In this document: one piece after another, positions 1 through 9,043 of the stretch | How positions within the stretch are numbered: the first letter of the stretch is position 1 | How the letters are laid out: every line of letters begins with the position of its first letter | Origin: Bryobacterales bacterium | Lineage (GTDB): Bacteria > Acidobacteriota > Terriglobia > Bryobacterales > Bryobacteraceae | NCBI GenBank assembly: GCA_016721425.1 | Contig: JADKID010000026.1 | Coordinates: forward strand, 1 to 19,613 | DNA length: 19,613 bases | Reading direction: 5' to 3' | Notes under the pieces: model-generated | Databases searched by the model: none | Seen by the model: the letters and a program-made list of their open reading frames with translations, nothing else | Told to the model about the DNA's origin: nothing | Program-made: the position numbers and the translations under genes

Positions 1-1447
1 GCATACGACAGCAAAGGACCGAACGTCGGCAGCGTCTGCAAAACGCTCCGTCAGTGAACTTAGTACGGCTTCAGCGGCAACAAACTGCTCCTCCTTGGAA
101 GTTGCCGTGCGTGGGCCAGTCCTCGCCACCCTCCTTGACGATCCGTCTCAACCTCGCTCCGGATCAGCTCAACCATCTGCGCCACATCCGTCTCTGCGGG
201 ATCCAGCTCAGCAGCCTCCGCGGCAGCCGCCAACGCCTCATCTAGCCTGCCCTGCCACGCCGCAGTTCCTCAGCCTGCTTGACCAGCCCAAGACACCCCT
301 CATGCCTTTCCTGCGCTGACCGAGCCGCCCCCAGGCGCTCCGAAACCTCGCCCGAAGCCGGATCCAACCGTTGCGCCTTCTCGAGGACCAGAATCATCTC
401 GCTAAACCTTCGGTCCTGGGCTTTTGTTCCGCCTCAAGAATAAACGCCTCGACCTTTACCCGAACTGCACTCTGACGTTGCCGATCCTTGACTTGCTCCA
501 ACAGGCCCCTGGCCTCTTTGCGGTCGGGGACCAACTCAAGGACGCGGGCAAGGGCGGCCTTCGCCTGCTCCACTCGATCCTCGGCAACGGCCTGCTGCGC
601 GGCCTGGAACCAATCGTCGGCCTCAGCGCGGCGCAACTCCATAAGTACTGGATCCAAATCCGTCAGCAGGTCCTGGAAGCCCGTGTACCGGAACTCCAGG
701 TCCTTGTGCAGCGCGCGGTGGACGATCTGGGCGAGGAGGTGAGGACAATCCGGCCCCAGGTCGATCAGCGACTCCGGCTCGTGCATGAGGATATTGCACA
801 CGGTCTCCCGATCATCCATCCCGGCGAATGGGCTTTCGTCCCGCCAGGAGTTGGTAGAACACAGATCCATACGAGAAGATATCGGACCTCGGATCCAATT
901 CAACAGGTGGGTCCGCCACATGCTCCGGTGAAAGATACTGTACTGTACCCAGCTGACCGTCAGTGTCGGTCAATGTGCGGCCGCCCTGAAAGCCTCCGGC
1001 TATCCCGAAGTCGATTAGCTTGACGGTCCCATCGGGCAGTAGCCAGATGTTCTGCGGGCTTACATCCCGGTGCACGACGCCGTTGCTATGCGCATGCTGA
1101 AGTCCCTGTGCCACCTGATGCATAATCTCGACTGCCTGCCATATACCCATTTGGGCGTTGAGGGGAAGACAATCTGACAGATCCTTGCCCTCAAGGAGTT
1201 CCATTACCAAATACGGCTTTCCGTCCTCCACTTCGAGACCAAAAATAGACACGACATTGCGGTGATGGAGCCGTCCGGCCGCCCGAGCCTCAGATCGAAG
1301 TCTCGCAAGCTCTTTCGAATCTATCGAATCGGTGAGAAGCTTGATTGCCACTGGCCGGCCGATGTGGGGATCGTAGGCGCGGAACACGCTTCCGGAGCCA
1401 CCGCGGCCCAGTTGCGCGATTACCTCGTATTTGCCTATTCGATTCAT
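1..1447 (-). CDS. Hanks-type Ser/Thr protein kinase with TPR-like tail, frameshifted, 3' end outside window
   Basis: Cytoplasmic Ser/Thr kinase that would phosphorylate protein partners. From the ATG at 1447 the kinase domain shows a glycine loop at residues 13-21 (LGRGGSGSV), the ATP lysine K36 (VAIK), the catalytic loop HRDVSPQN at 126-133, DFG at 146-148 and SPE in place of APE at 173-175. All key catalytic residues are present. The frame breaks near 830 and resumes with SPFAGMDDRET and the C-lobe end. Further breaks lie near 410, 240 and 130. The pieces after the domain (AKAALARVLELVPD, MILVLEKAQRLDPASGEV, LDEALAAAAEAAELDP) look like repeated helical hairpins of TPR type. No membrane segment is seen in the visible part. 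It is divergent from the PP2C phosphatase gene across a 195 bp gap. The family call is firm; the TPR label is inference. The breaks look more like sequencing indels than decay. Confidence 0.88.
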
Positions 1448-1642
1448 TCCAACTCAGAATGGTACGGTTTGAGCGCGCTAGTTCTTTGGTAGCTACTATG
1501 ATAATCTGCTGTCTCCGAGATGATGTCGTCAATCTCACATACCGCTTCACGGCCCGAGGATCGCGCATGAGGACCGAAGCGGTGCCGGAGCTGTTCGCTG
1601 GAGTAGTTGGTGAACCATTCTGGAGGTCGGCCTGAAACGAAC
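1448..1642. promoter_or_regulatory. Divergent intergenic region between kinase and PP2C gene
   Basis: This gap of 195 bp separates the leftward kinase start from the rightward phosphatase start, so it should hold promoters for both directions. A TATGAT-like box lies at 1497-1502 for rightward transcription, but I found no well-spaced -35 partner. A GGAGG at 1622-1626 lies 16 bp before the phosphatase ATG, which is farther than usual for a ribosome binding site. No clear operator palindrome was seen. Confidence 0.35.
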
Positions 1643-2391
1643 ATGATTGAGTCTTACGCCATCTCGGACCGCGGTGGACGAGCGGACAACCAGGACCGTG
1701 TCCTGGCCGAACCACTCCAGGTTTGTTCGCCGTCGCTGACGGTATGGGCGGCCATCGCGGCGGCTCGGTCGCCGCCGAACTGGCAATATCGACGCTACGT
1801 TTCTATGTGGAGACCTCCGTCGACAGGCATGACGTTTCCTGGCCCTATGGCTATTCGATCGACGTGTCCCTGGACGGGAATCGGCTGAGCACGGGAATTC
1901 GTCTTTCGAACAGGTATGTCATGCGACAGGCTGAGTCGTCTCCGGAATATGCCGGGATGGGTACAACGGGTGGCCGCTGTCCTCCTGAGCGACGACACCG
2001 CCACAATAGCCAATGTCGGGGATAGCCGTGTCTCCTGTTTCGCGAAGGAACGCTCATCCAACTGACGCTCGACGACACAATGGCGCAATCCCCGCTCGGC
2101 GCGCTGGCGAGCGACGACGAGGCGCGGCGCCGGATGCAGCACGTGTTGATGCAGGCGATCGGCTCACAGGAAGTGGTTGATGTCCACGTCCGTGAGGAGA
2201 GTCTGCAGCCCGGAGATCTTTTTCTCCTTGCCAGCGACGGGTTACATGGCACCCTCGACGACCCGGCCATTCGCGCCATATTGTGCCAGGGCGGCGGTGT
2301 TCAGAGATGTACGGAGGACCTTCTGGAAGCTGCGATGGATCAGGGCGCCTCCGATAATGTGTCCGTGATTTTGCTCAGCTATGACAGGTAG
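1643..2391 (+). CDS. PP2C-family (PPM) Ser/Thr protein phosphatase, frameshifted
   Basis: Metal-dependent phosphatase expected to remove phosphate from proteins modified by the neighbouring kinases. Reconstructed length is about 250 residues, normal for a bare bacterial PP2C domain. Metal-binding and core motifs appear in order: ISDRGGRADNQD at 7-18, VADGMGGHRGG near 31-41, AGMGTT followed by VAAVLL, NVGDSRV, LLASDGLHG and the final SDNVSVILL. Three single-base breaks separate these: near 1720 (a G seems missing in CAGGTTTG), near 1970 (an extra G in ACGGGTGG) and near 2032. The start at 1643 is chosen because MIESYAISDRGG matches the family N-terminus. The stop is 8 bp before the next kinase gene, so the two are probably cotranscribed. 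Confidence 0.9.
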
Positions 2392-2399
2392 GAGTTGGT

Positions 2400-5300
2400 A
2401 TGGGACTCATCAAGAAATACGAGACCGGCGAGCTGATCGGCACCGGATCGATGGGCTCCGTTTACCGCGCGAGGACATCGTCCTCGAGCGTGAGTTGCCT
2501 TGAAGATCTCCACTCGCGTGGCGATCTGGATCCGGGCTCAAAGAGCGTTTCTATCGGGAAGCTCGGACGGGTGCGAAACTCCGCCATCCCAACGTGGTGA
2601 TCGTGTATGGAGTTGGACGAGCACAACGGCGTACCCTTCATGGCGATGGAACTCCTCACGGGCGTAGACGGTCGCCGATACATCGCGGAGCGACGAGTGA
2701 TGTCCCTAGCTCAGAAGGTCGAGCTGTTCGCCCAGGTGTGCGATGGAAGCGGCCGAGGCTCATCGGTGCGGAGTCGTTCACCGGGACATCAAGCCCAGCA
2801 ACATCTTCATCCAAGATGACGGAACTGCCAAGATCCTGGATTTTGGCATAGCCAGAGTCTCAGTTCCAAGTTGACGATTGCGGGTAAGGTCCTGGGAACG
2901 CCCAACTACATGGCCCCGGAGCAGATCAACCGGAGGCAGTGTGACTCGCGCTCCGATCTCTTCTCGGCTGCCATTGTATTCTTCGAGTTTCTCGTCTACT
3001 CCCACCCATTCCAGAGCTCCTTTATTCCGCGCCGCATCGTCGACGATGACCCCGACACTCTCTTCGATCGAGATCCACTCATCCCGCGGTCTTTGGCCGA
3101 ACTCCTGTACAGGGCGCTCCAAAAACGCCCTCAAGATAGGCTACAGACCGCCGAGGAGTTCGCTGCCGGCCTCAGGGCAGTTCTTCAGGAGTTGCGAACG
3201 GGATTGGCCGCCGAACCTTTCATTCAAACTTCTAGCCCCGTGCCGCTACCGGATCCGACGCCTTCGAGTGAGGCGAGCCCGGATTCCCCGGACGGCCGTC
3301 TGGCTGGATTCGTCCAGTTGCTGAGCGACTTTGAGGCTGCAATCAAGTTCAACGATTTGGTTTCGGCGCGGTTGGTGATCGCGGGGATGGCGCGCCTGGA
3401 GTCATCGGACGTAAGATTCTCCGAAGCTTTGGCCGAATGCGGGACTAAACTGAAAGATCGAGCAAGGGCTTGACCAGGTTGCCCGAACTGCGACAGCCGG
3501 CGTAATACAGGCCGGGCTCCGAGCGGTTTCTAGTATGTGGCGCCGAGGATTGGCAAGCGTAGCCGCCCTCCCTCGAGGCACGAGATACGCACTTCTTGGG
3601 GTGTCTGCACTATTTGTTGCCACGGCAATCGCCCTTCCATTTGCTCTCGAGTCGATGAAGCCTGTTCCCATCGAAACGCCAGTGGGCACGGCAACGGTGC
3701 AATCGCCCCAGACCGCGTTGATGGAAACTGACGCTCAATCGAGCAAACAGTTAAAGGTCCTGCCTCAAGGCACAGGACTAAATATCCTCGGCAGAATTGC
3801 TACTCCGGGTCAGCGATTCGTCCGAGTTCAACTCGTCCCTGGCAGCAAGGCTTCCCCGGCCGGGCTTCGTAGCGCTTACCGACCTCGGCCAGTGGAAGAG
3901 CAATGATGTTGCGGTGGCGTGGAGTACGTCGGTTTCGCCCGGTCCGTCACTGGGAGTAGTCCTGAGGCTCGTCGATTCTTCAGCCAGACCTTAACCGCGT
4001 TCTCGGACAGATTTCCGCGCACTCCGCAAGCAAGGCTCGCCGCCCTTGAGCAAAATGAATCCATCTCACGCTCGCCGAACAAGCGAAGTCGGCGGGCAAA
4101 GAGCCTACCGAGTGGCAGAGTGATGTGGAAATGGCAAAGAAGGCTATGGATCCGGCGGGCGCTAGCGACAGCAGCGGTGAAGACGAGAGACAACTCGCTG
4201 CCAAGATTCAGAGCTCAGCAAGACCGAAGAGTCGGTCCGGAAGCCTACGGGCTGGGCGCCTGGGCCCGGGTCTGGCGAAGCCGCGGCAGTGGAGAATTTG
4301 CTTCGTCAAGCAAGTAGCAGTTTCACTGCTGGCGAAAACGAGCAATGCGAAGTCGCGGCGAAGCGAGCCCTGGAACTGTCTCCCAAAACGCGAAGGCAGC
4401 AAGTTGGTGGCCTCTCATACTGCCGAGCCGCCAAGGCGCGAGGGACCAGTGACCGTCAGTGGAGTGACGTCAATGACACAGAAATACCATTTCATGGATC
4501 TAGTGGTTTTCAGCACTTTCTGTACGTTCAGCAGCTTTGCTCAGCAACCGCGCTCAAGCGCAAACTTCTGCAGCAAGCCGCCATCAAAGCAATCTCACAC
4601 CGCCCGCTGTGCTTTGATGGTTTAGTGAAACTCATAAGGGACTCCAAGGGAAATGTCCCTGTGATCTCTCCTAGGGGGCCCATCAACACCGTTAAACGCC
4701 GGGGGCTGGCGTTCGAGCCGACACCAGAGCAACTCGATCAACTCCGAAAAGAGGGCCTCGGAGGAAATGATAATGGCCATCAAGGAAAAGGCCGGGATTA
4801 CTGAAACTCCCTCTTCCGTCGCGATTTTACCCGATCCTCCAAAACCGAAGGACGGCCATCTGACCGTTACGTGCAAGCCTGTAGACTGCGTGGTCCTTGT
4901 GGACAAAAAGGTAATCGGCTCAACGAAAAACGGTGACTTCTCTGGGCTGACTCTGCCCGAGGGAAAAATCACGGTTTCGGCAAGCAGCGAAAACTACATT
5001 CCCGACAAAGAAGGACAGATAGCCGAGATCACTGACGGCGGTTCGGTCAACGTGGAGTTCAAGTTCAAACTGTCCCCTGTGGCCCTGCAGGCCAGGGGGA
5101 TCGAACTATTTGACAAGATGGTCCAAGCTCTGGGCGGTGACGTCGGTCTACGCGAGTCCCGGTTAGGAGCAAGAGCAAGAATCTCAAGGGAACGGAGTTG
5201 GAGGAATTGGAGGACGCATTGCGACGAGTTCAAGATCAACAGATTTCGAGAATCGTCGACCGTCTTCGCGGATCTGGCGCTAAGGTAACAGCTGACCGGC

Positions 5301-5608
5301 TAACCCCAGCGCCGGGAGAAGAAGCAATGGTCCGCATCGAACAGGGGCCCGATACATATGTCGTAATTCTGGGTGCGGACTCAAGGCCGAAGGAGATCAG
5401 ACTCGAATCGGGGGGGCTGAATTCCGGCTTGACAATATTATTGTCTGAATATGAAAAGCTAGGCAATGCGGTGGTACCTCACCAAACCCAAGTGATTCTA
5501 CCAGGGACACCCCGTCATGGGGTTGTTATCCAATTCACGACCATTGCTATCAACCCGCCGGCAGTGGATTTTAGTATCAAGAAGAGCAACCGGCTAGTCG
5601 GCCGTTGA
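2400..5608 (+). CDS. Transmembrane Ser/Thr kinase with SH3b-like, TPR-like, PEGA-like and LolA-like outer regions, frameshifted
   Basis: Receptor-type Hanks kinase of about 1,070 codons, reconstructed across many single-base breaks. The kinase part (2400-3180) has LIGTGSMGSVYRA, ALKI with the ATP lysine, LRHPNVV, VVHRDIKPSN, ILDFGIA and MAPEQ, so it should be active. A hydrophobic segment at about 3586-3650 (YALLGVSALFVATAIALPFA) is the single membrane span. After it come an SH3b-like stretch (3750-3890, ending GFVALTDLGQW), a TPR-like helical pair near 4290-4390, a short RGLAFEPTPEQLDQLRKEG module (about 4690-4790), a PEGA-like domain (4850-5070, GHLTVTCKPVDCVVLVDKK) and a LolA-like end (5090-5600) finishing INPPAVDF. 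GAG bases overlapping the PP2C stop can serve as ribosome binding site. The outer part is inferred to sense envelope state. Kinase call firm, outer domain names moderate. Confidence 0.85.
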
Positions 5609-5650
5609 GTAGTACAGTCCTATCTGATCTAGCTCGAAACTAAGAGAAAT

Positions 5651-6912
5651 GTGGGCGTGACCATAAATCCTGGACCCTTGGTGTTGCGCTTTGCCACAGC
5701 CTTGTTTCTATTGGTGACTGCGGACGCGACTACTGTCCGGCAGGATGGAGATCGCGTCGCTGCGGTAGCAACTGCGGATCAGTCAACTGTTTCTGTCGAT
5801 GCAATTCTGCGGTTTCTGTCCGAGTTTCATCATGATCGTGAGGCCGAGGGCCTGCTGATTGGATTGATTCGCTTGCATGGACTCTCTTTCCACCTTACGC
5901 CCGATGAACAGGTTCGGTTTGGCACGGCGGAGCCTCCAACGACCTGCTGCAGGCGATTAAGACCGCGCGTACAATTTGAGTCCGGTAGAGTCCCCGAAGG
6001 AGGGGCTTCTTGCCGTTTCGTGCGAACCGGTTGACTGGGCGTCGAAATCGACGGAAAACAGTCCGGAATATCTGTGGGTGGAGTGCTTACGCAAATAAAG
6101 CCCGAGTTGGGAGTGTCACGGTTCGCGCCGGGAGGGCGGACTATGAGCCTGATCGGCCTGAGCAGGCGGCCGTGATCGTAGCCGACCAGATGACCCGCGT
6201 GAGGTTTCGGTTCTCGGCGAGCCGCGCGGCCTCGAAGCGTTCGGCAAGCAGCGCTTTCAGGCAATGCTAGCTGCCTGGGGCCGTGGGAGCGAGCCAACCA
6301 AACCGCCGCCGAAACTGCGAGCCGTTGGCACTATCTACCACTACGCAAACCGAGAGCAGCCGAGCGCTTGGTCAACAGTCGCCAAGATGCTCGGTCCAGA
6401 TACCGCCGTGTTCGCAGTCTCGAGGGCCGGACGAGAATACGAGATTACAGTGCAGAGCGGAAAACTAACCTGGAAGCGTCCACCGAAGGACAAAGAGGCA
6501 CAGGCACTTGAAGACGGCCTCTTGACCGCAATCAACTACCAATTGATGAAGTTAATCGGGCAACTCGAGAACCCGAGATTTACAGTATTCGGAACTACAG
6601 CGACCTCGGGAGAATTTGACTTGAGTAGGTTCCGTGCCGACAGCGACGCGCAGTCGTTTGTAGTCAGTCTTGACTCAGACTCTAGGCCCGTCGAACTTCG
6701 CGTAGAATCCGGCGGGTTGGATGCCTCAACGCGAATCCTCTATTCGGAGTACGTCGCATTCGGGGGATCTTCTATCCTCGGTATACGTCCGTCGTCCTGC
6801 CTGGTGGCCGTTACGGTATCGAAATGCGCTACGACCGAGTCGACGCGATGGACCCACCAAAATGCCGGCGGGGAAGCGGTTTTCCGTCTCGCGTCCAATC
6901 CGAAGACAATGA
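5651..6912 (+). CDS. Secreted protein with PEGA-like and LolA-like domains, paralogous to the kinase tail, frameshifted
   Basis: Reconstructed length about 420 codons from a GTG at 5651, 42 bp after the kinase stop and so probably in its operon. Residues 10-27 (LVLRFATALFLLVTADAT) look like a signal peptide. Next come the module LHGLSFHLTPDEQVRF continuing as NDLLQAIKTAR (5860-5975), a PEGA-like domain (GLLAVSCEPVD, VEIDGKQSG, TVRAGRADYEPDRPEQ; about 6005-6215) and a beta-rich LolA-like region (6240-6890) with RPVELRVESGGLD and YTSVVLPGG. Each has a counterpart, in the same order, in the preceding kinase. Breaks lie near 5940, 6040, 6105, 6225, 6770 and 6855. No kinase domain is present. A role as envelope partner or decoy of the kinase is inference only. 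Confidence 0.68.
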
Positions 6913-6924
6913 TTGCGCGCCCAG

Positions 6925-7294
6925 AATGCATCAGGCATGGCCGCTTTTCTCCCGCAAACATGCTGCCGCACCGTCAATCGATTCCGCCACAGCCACCTCC
7001 GGAATCTCGCGCCGCAGTCGCATCCAGATGCAGTGTGTCGTGTGCCGCTGCTTTCTGGGCGCCTTGCGGTCGGCGTCCAGTGCAGCATCAACAAATATGA
7101 TCGCCGCCGCCAGTTTCGGCCGCTCGCGTTCCGGAGTCTTCCGATCCGCCGGCATCGCGCTGGCCAGCGACTCACGCAGTCCCCCGGAGGTGCACATCCA
7201 ACTGCCGCGCCACCGCTCTGATCGTTCCTGCGCCGTGTTCGAACTCCCGCCGGATCTGCTCGTATAGCTCCACTTTGAGGTTCCTGTTCTCCAA
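6925..7294 (-). pseudogene. istA: IS21-family istA transposase, 5' fragment
   Basis: N-terminal third of an IstA transposase. The HTH end reads LKVELYEQIRREFEHGAG and IRAVARQLDVH. After a break near 7170 it continues ESLASAMPADRKTPERERPK, then ADRKAPRKQRHTTHCIWMRL, and after a break near 6985 TVRQHVCGRKAAM. The segment around RKAPRKQRHT is characteristic of IstA. The TTG at 7294 is the preferred start because it opens this frame and has GGAAGGAG at 7303-7310 with 8 bp spacing. Homology fades near 6930, a few bases from the stop of the secreted gene at 6912, so about 120 codons remain of a protein usually near 500. The DDE domain and istB are absent, so the fragment cannot transpose by itself. 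Confidence 0.75.
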
Positions 7295-7492
7295 AACCGC
7301 ATCTCCTTCCGGACACGCTAGCCCAAAACAAGGTAACCGGCCCAGGGATTACAGGTGGGGCCAAACCAGAACATCAGAAGGGTCCAACCCAAAGTAGCGA
7401 AGTCAGGGAATTTCGCTGTCGAGTAGCCCGGATTGCCAAGCCGCAGGCTGCCCCACAGGCGCTTTGGCAGGCTCGGATGGCATCCAACCTAC

Positions 7493-7525
7493 GTGCGAGG
7501 CCTCCGACCTCGCCGCGGTTCGCAC
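7493..7525. repeat. Nested inverted repeat
   Basis: The outer arms GTGCGA (7493-7498) and TCGCAC (7520-7525) are exact reverse complements. Inside, GCGAGG and CCTCGC offer an alternative pairing. The element lies in a gene-free stretch. It could be a folded RNA or part of a dispersed intergenic repeat; neither can be shown from one copy. Confidence 0.5.
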
Positions 7526-7780
7526 AGCCTCGGCGTCGGCCCTTCTATCGCCGTCGTTACTCTGAATCCCGCGGAAGCAACCCATCGCCGGTCAGGCGAC
7601 GGTCGGTTGCCCGCCGCCTGGAGAGCGCGGTTTGCCTCGCACGTCAGTTCTCGCTCCGCCTCGGAATCCTCACAGCCGTGCAGTGGACCGGCACAGGGAG
7701 AAGGGCAAAGCTGACGCGGATGGCGCCCGCCCGTTGGATGAAGGCGCGGCACCGCAGCGCAGGGCGTAGCGACGGCACGA

Positions 7781-7799
7781 GCGGTTTATTGCATAGTTG
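7781..7799 (+). repeat. Imperfect direct repeat, copy 1
   Basis: GCGGTTTATTGCATAGTTG matches the copy at 8473-8491 at 16 of 19 positions. It is followed 24 bp later by the AT-rich palindrome TACATATGTA. The two copies are 692 bp apart and enclose the gene at 8048-8488. The meaning is unknown. Confidence 0.45.
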
Positions 7800-7849
7800 C
7801 CTTTTGTCGCCAATATGATCTGTACATATGTATGTCAGTATGTTTAAAT

Positions 7850-7876
7850 CCTGGCAGCGGTGCTAACCCTGCCAGG
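7850..7876. repeat. Hairpin CCTGGCAG / CTGCCAGG
   Basis: Perfect 8-bp arms (7850-7857 and 7869-7876) enclose an 11-base loop. There is no T-tract after it in the rightward direction (AAATGCC), and only TTTAAAC-like sequence in the leftward direction. It is therefore a weak candidate for a terminator. Confidence 0.45.
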
Positions 7877-8047
7877 AAATGCCGCCCAACACTCCCCCGG
7901 ACGACACATTGCTCCCGCTCATCTGACTGCAACGGCGGGGATTAAGCGGTAAGCTCGGCCAGTGCAGGAGGCGGGGAGATCCGAGCGAGGGTCTGCATCG
8001 GCGGGGTGGACTGAATATCTGAGGTATGCCGTGCGGAGGGTGCAGTT

Positions 8048-8488
8048 GTGGATTCCAGCCACCCGATCGTCACATGTGTTCATCTGCCTCTGCCCGGCAC
8101 CGGGAGAGTCTGCACTGCCGCCGACATCAATGGGCTGCCGATGCTACTCGGCACCAGCACCTACCTGTCGGCTCCGGCGTTCTTTCGCGCCCATTGGTCC
8201 GCTCCGTTCAGCCGTGAAATCCCAGGGCTGGACGGGGGCTATGGCGAACGGACCAACCGGTCAGGGATTATTGATTCCCCTCGCTGGAACACATATTTTC
8301 CGGGCACGTGGAAAAACGGTTCAGATGCCCCGTCCTGATCTTCCTGTCGCAAAAACTCCTATCACGACACCCTCAGTTTCTTCAAAGCGTTGGTGGCGAA
8401 CGAGTTCTGGCTGGTGGAGGGGCTGGAGTTAGCACCGAGAATTGATTTTACCGGGAAGTTTCTACCCGTCAAGCGATTTACCGCATAG
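8048..8488 (+). CDS. Hypothetical protein, no family recognised, two compensating frameshifts
   Basis: Reconstructed protein of about 146 residues from GTG 8048. The start is supported by GGAGGG at 8035-8040 with 7 bp spacing. The first part runs from VDSSHPIVTCVHLPLPGTG through AADINGLPMLLGTSTYLS to YFPGTWKNG. It stops in frame at 8336, but adding one C in GCCCC near 8331 and removing one A in AAAAA near 8353 gives a continuous join, DAPVLIFLSQNSYHDTL. The same frame then continues through FFKALVANEFWLVEGLELAP to KFLPVKRFTA and a TAG at 8486-8488. The continuity of sense and the homopolymer positions argue for a real gene misread twice. There is no signal peptide or clear membrane span. I recognise no family. 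It sits alone between an IS21 remnant and the integrase region. Confidence 0.55.
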
Positions 8489-8504
8489 TTGTATATAGAT
8501 ATAC
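8473..8504 (+). repeat. Direct repeat copy 2 followed by AT-rich palindrome
   Basis: GCGATTTACCGCATAGTTG (8473-8491) matches 7781-7799 at 16 of 19 positions and overlaps the stop of the preceding gene. It runs directly into the inverted repeat GTATAT-AG-ATATAC (8491-8504), an AT-rich island in GC-rich DNA. Both copies of the repeat are followed by AT-rich palindromic sequence. Confidence 0.45.
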
Positions 8505-9043
8505 ATGTTATATTGGGCGTACCCGGAAATTCCCTTCCCACAAGAATCCGAGTCGCAGGGTGCCTCCGCCTTGGCCCCAAGTCGTCAGCCAACCGACACC
8601 TGGGGAGTTCCTCTGCCAGGCGAATCCAGGCGGGCGAAGTGTCAGAGTGGCGGAAGCGGCAACTGGACGGGCCGGAGCGAGGCCGCAGGCGGCGCCGACA
8701 CGGCAAAGGGCCTCCAGCGTCGAACGACTCACCTGAGGGGTCGCCAGGCTGCCAAACACGAGTCACCACAAAACGCGAAATCACTGGGGTTTTGTATCAT
8801 GTATGCGCACTTCAGGCTGGATAGAGCCTCATCTTGTCTGTTTTCAATAATCTGAGAGTAGAAAGTATCCGGATTCTGTATCACAACTCCGGCCCTAGCT
8901 AGGGCGCAGCCTGACCGCTCCGGTGCCGATCACCCGGGAGCGGCAGCCGATTGTGCTGAATGTCCTGTGGTGACTCAACTCCCGCTTTCGAAAACCGATG
9001 GTCGTGATGCCATGAGGGCCGGGCAGGCAGTACGATAACAGCG
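8489..9043. other. Intergenic region with palindromes, no convincing gene
   Basis: Open frames exist on both strands between about 8500 and 8830, but they show no recognisable motif, no good ribosome binding site and arginine-rich, low-complexity translations typical of shadows in GC-rich DNA. The right part (8840-9043) holds a 14-bp palindrome and a bulged hairpin, listed separately, before the next gene. Confidence 0.5.
8892..8943. promoter_or_regulatory. 14-bp perfect palindrome plus bulged hairpin upstream of the zinc-ribbon gene
   Basis: GCCCTAGCTAGGGC (8892-8905) is a perfect palindrome. Ten bases later CCGCTCCGGTG (8915-8925) pairs with 8931-8943 over 11 base pairs, with a 2-base bulge and a CCGAT loop. 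The pair lies 100-150 bp upstream of the gene starting at 9044. An operator or recombination site is possible. There is no T-tract, so a terminator is less likely. Confidence 0.4.

Larger units (their letters stand above)
7311..8047. other. Gene-free, hairpin-rich region
   Basis: No reading frame here shows a recognisable protein, a convincing ribosome binding site or consistent codon use. The first ~120 bases upstream of istA may still be the end of the IS element, but I could not define its terminal repeats. The stretch 7430-7620 is crowded with short inverted repeats, such as GGATGGCATCC near 7474, the nested pair at 7493-7525 and GAGGCCTC near 7496. A further hairpin lies at 7850-7876. 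An AT-rich 10-bp palindrome TACATATGTA is at 7823-7832. The ribosome binding site of the next gene is GGAGGG at 8035-8040. Confidence 0.6.

Noticed and set aside
54..1023. Long open frames on the plus strand opposite the first kinase
   Set aside because: They lie antisense to clear kinase and helical-repeat motifs, have no recognisable content and reflect GC-rich codon shadows.
6913..8047. CRISPR array
   Set aside because: Short inverted repeats are present, but there is no regular repeat-spacer pattern and no cas gene.
8489..8855. Possible small genes on both strands after the orphan gene
   Set aside because: No ribosome binding site, no consistent codon use and no motif; a faint XRE-like string on the minus strand was too weak to support.
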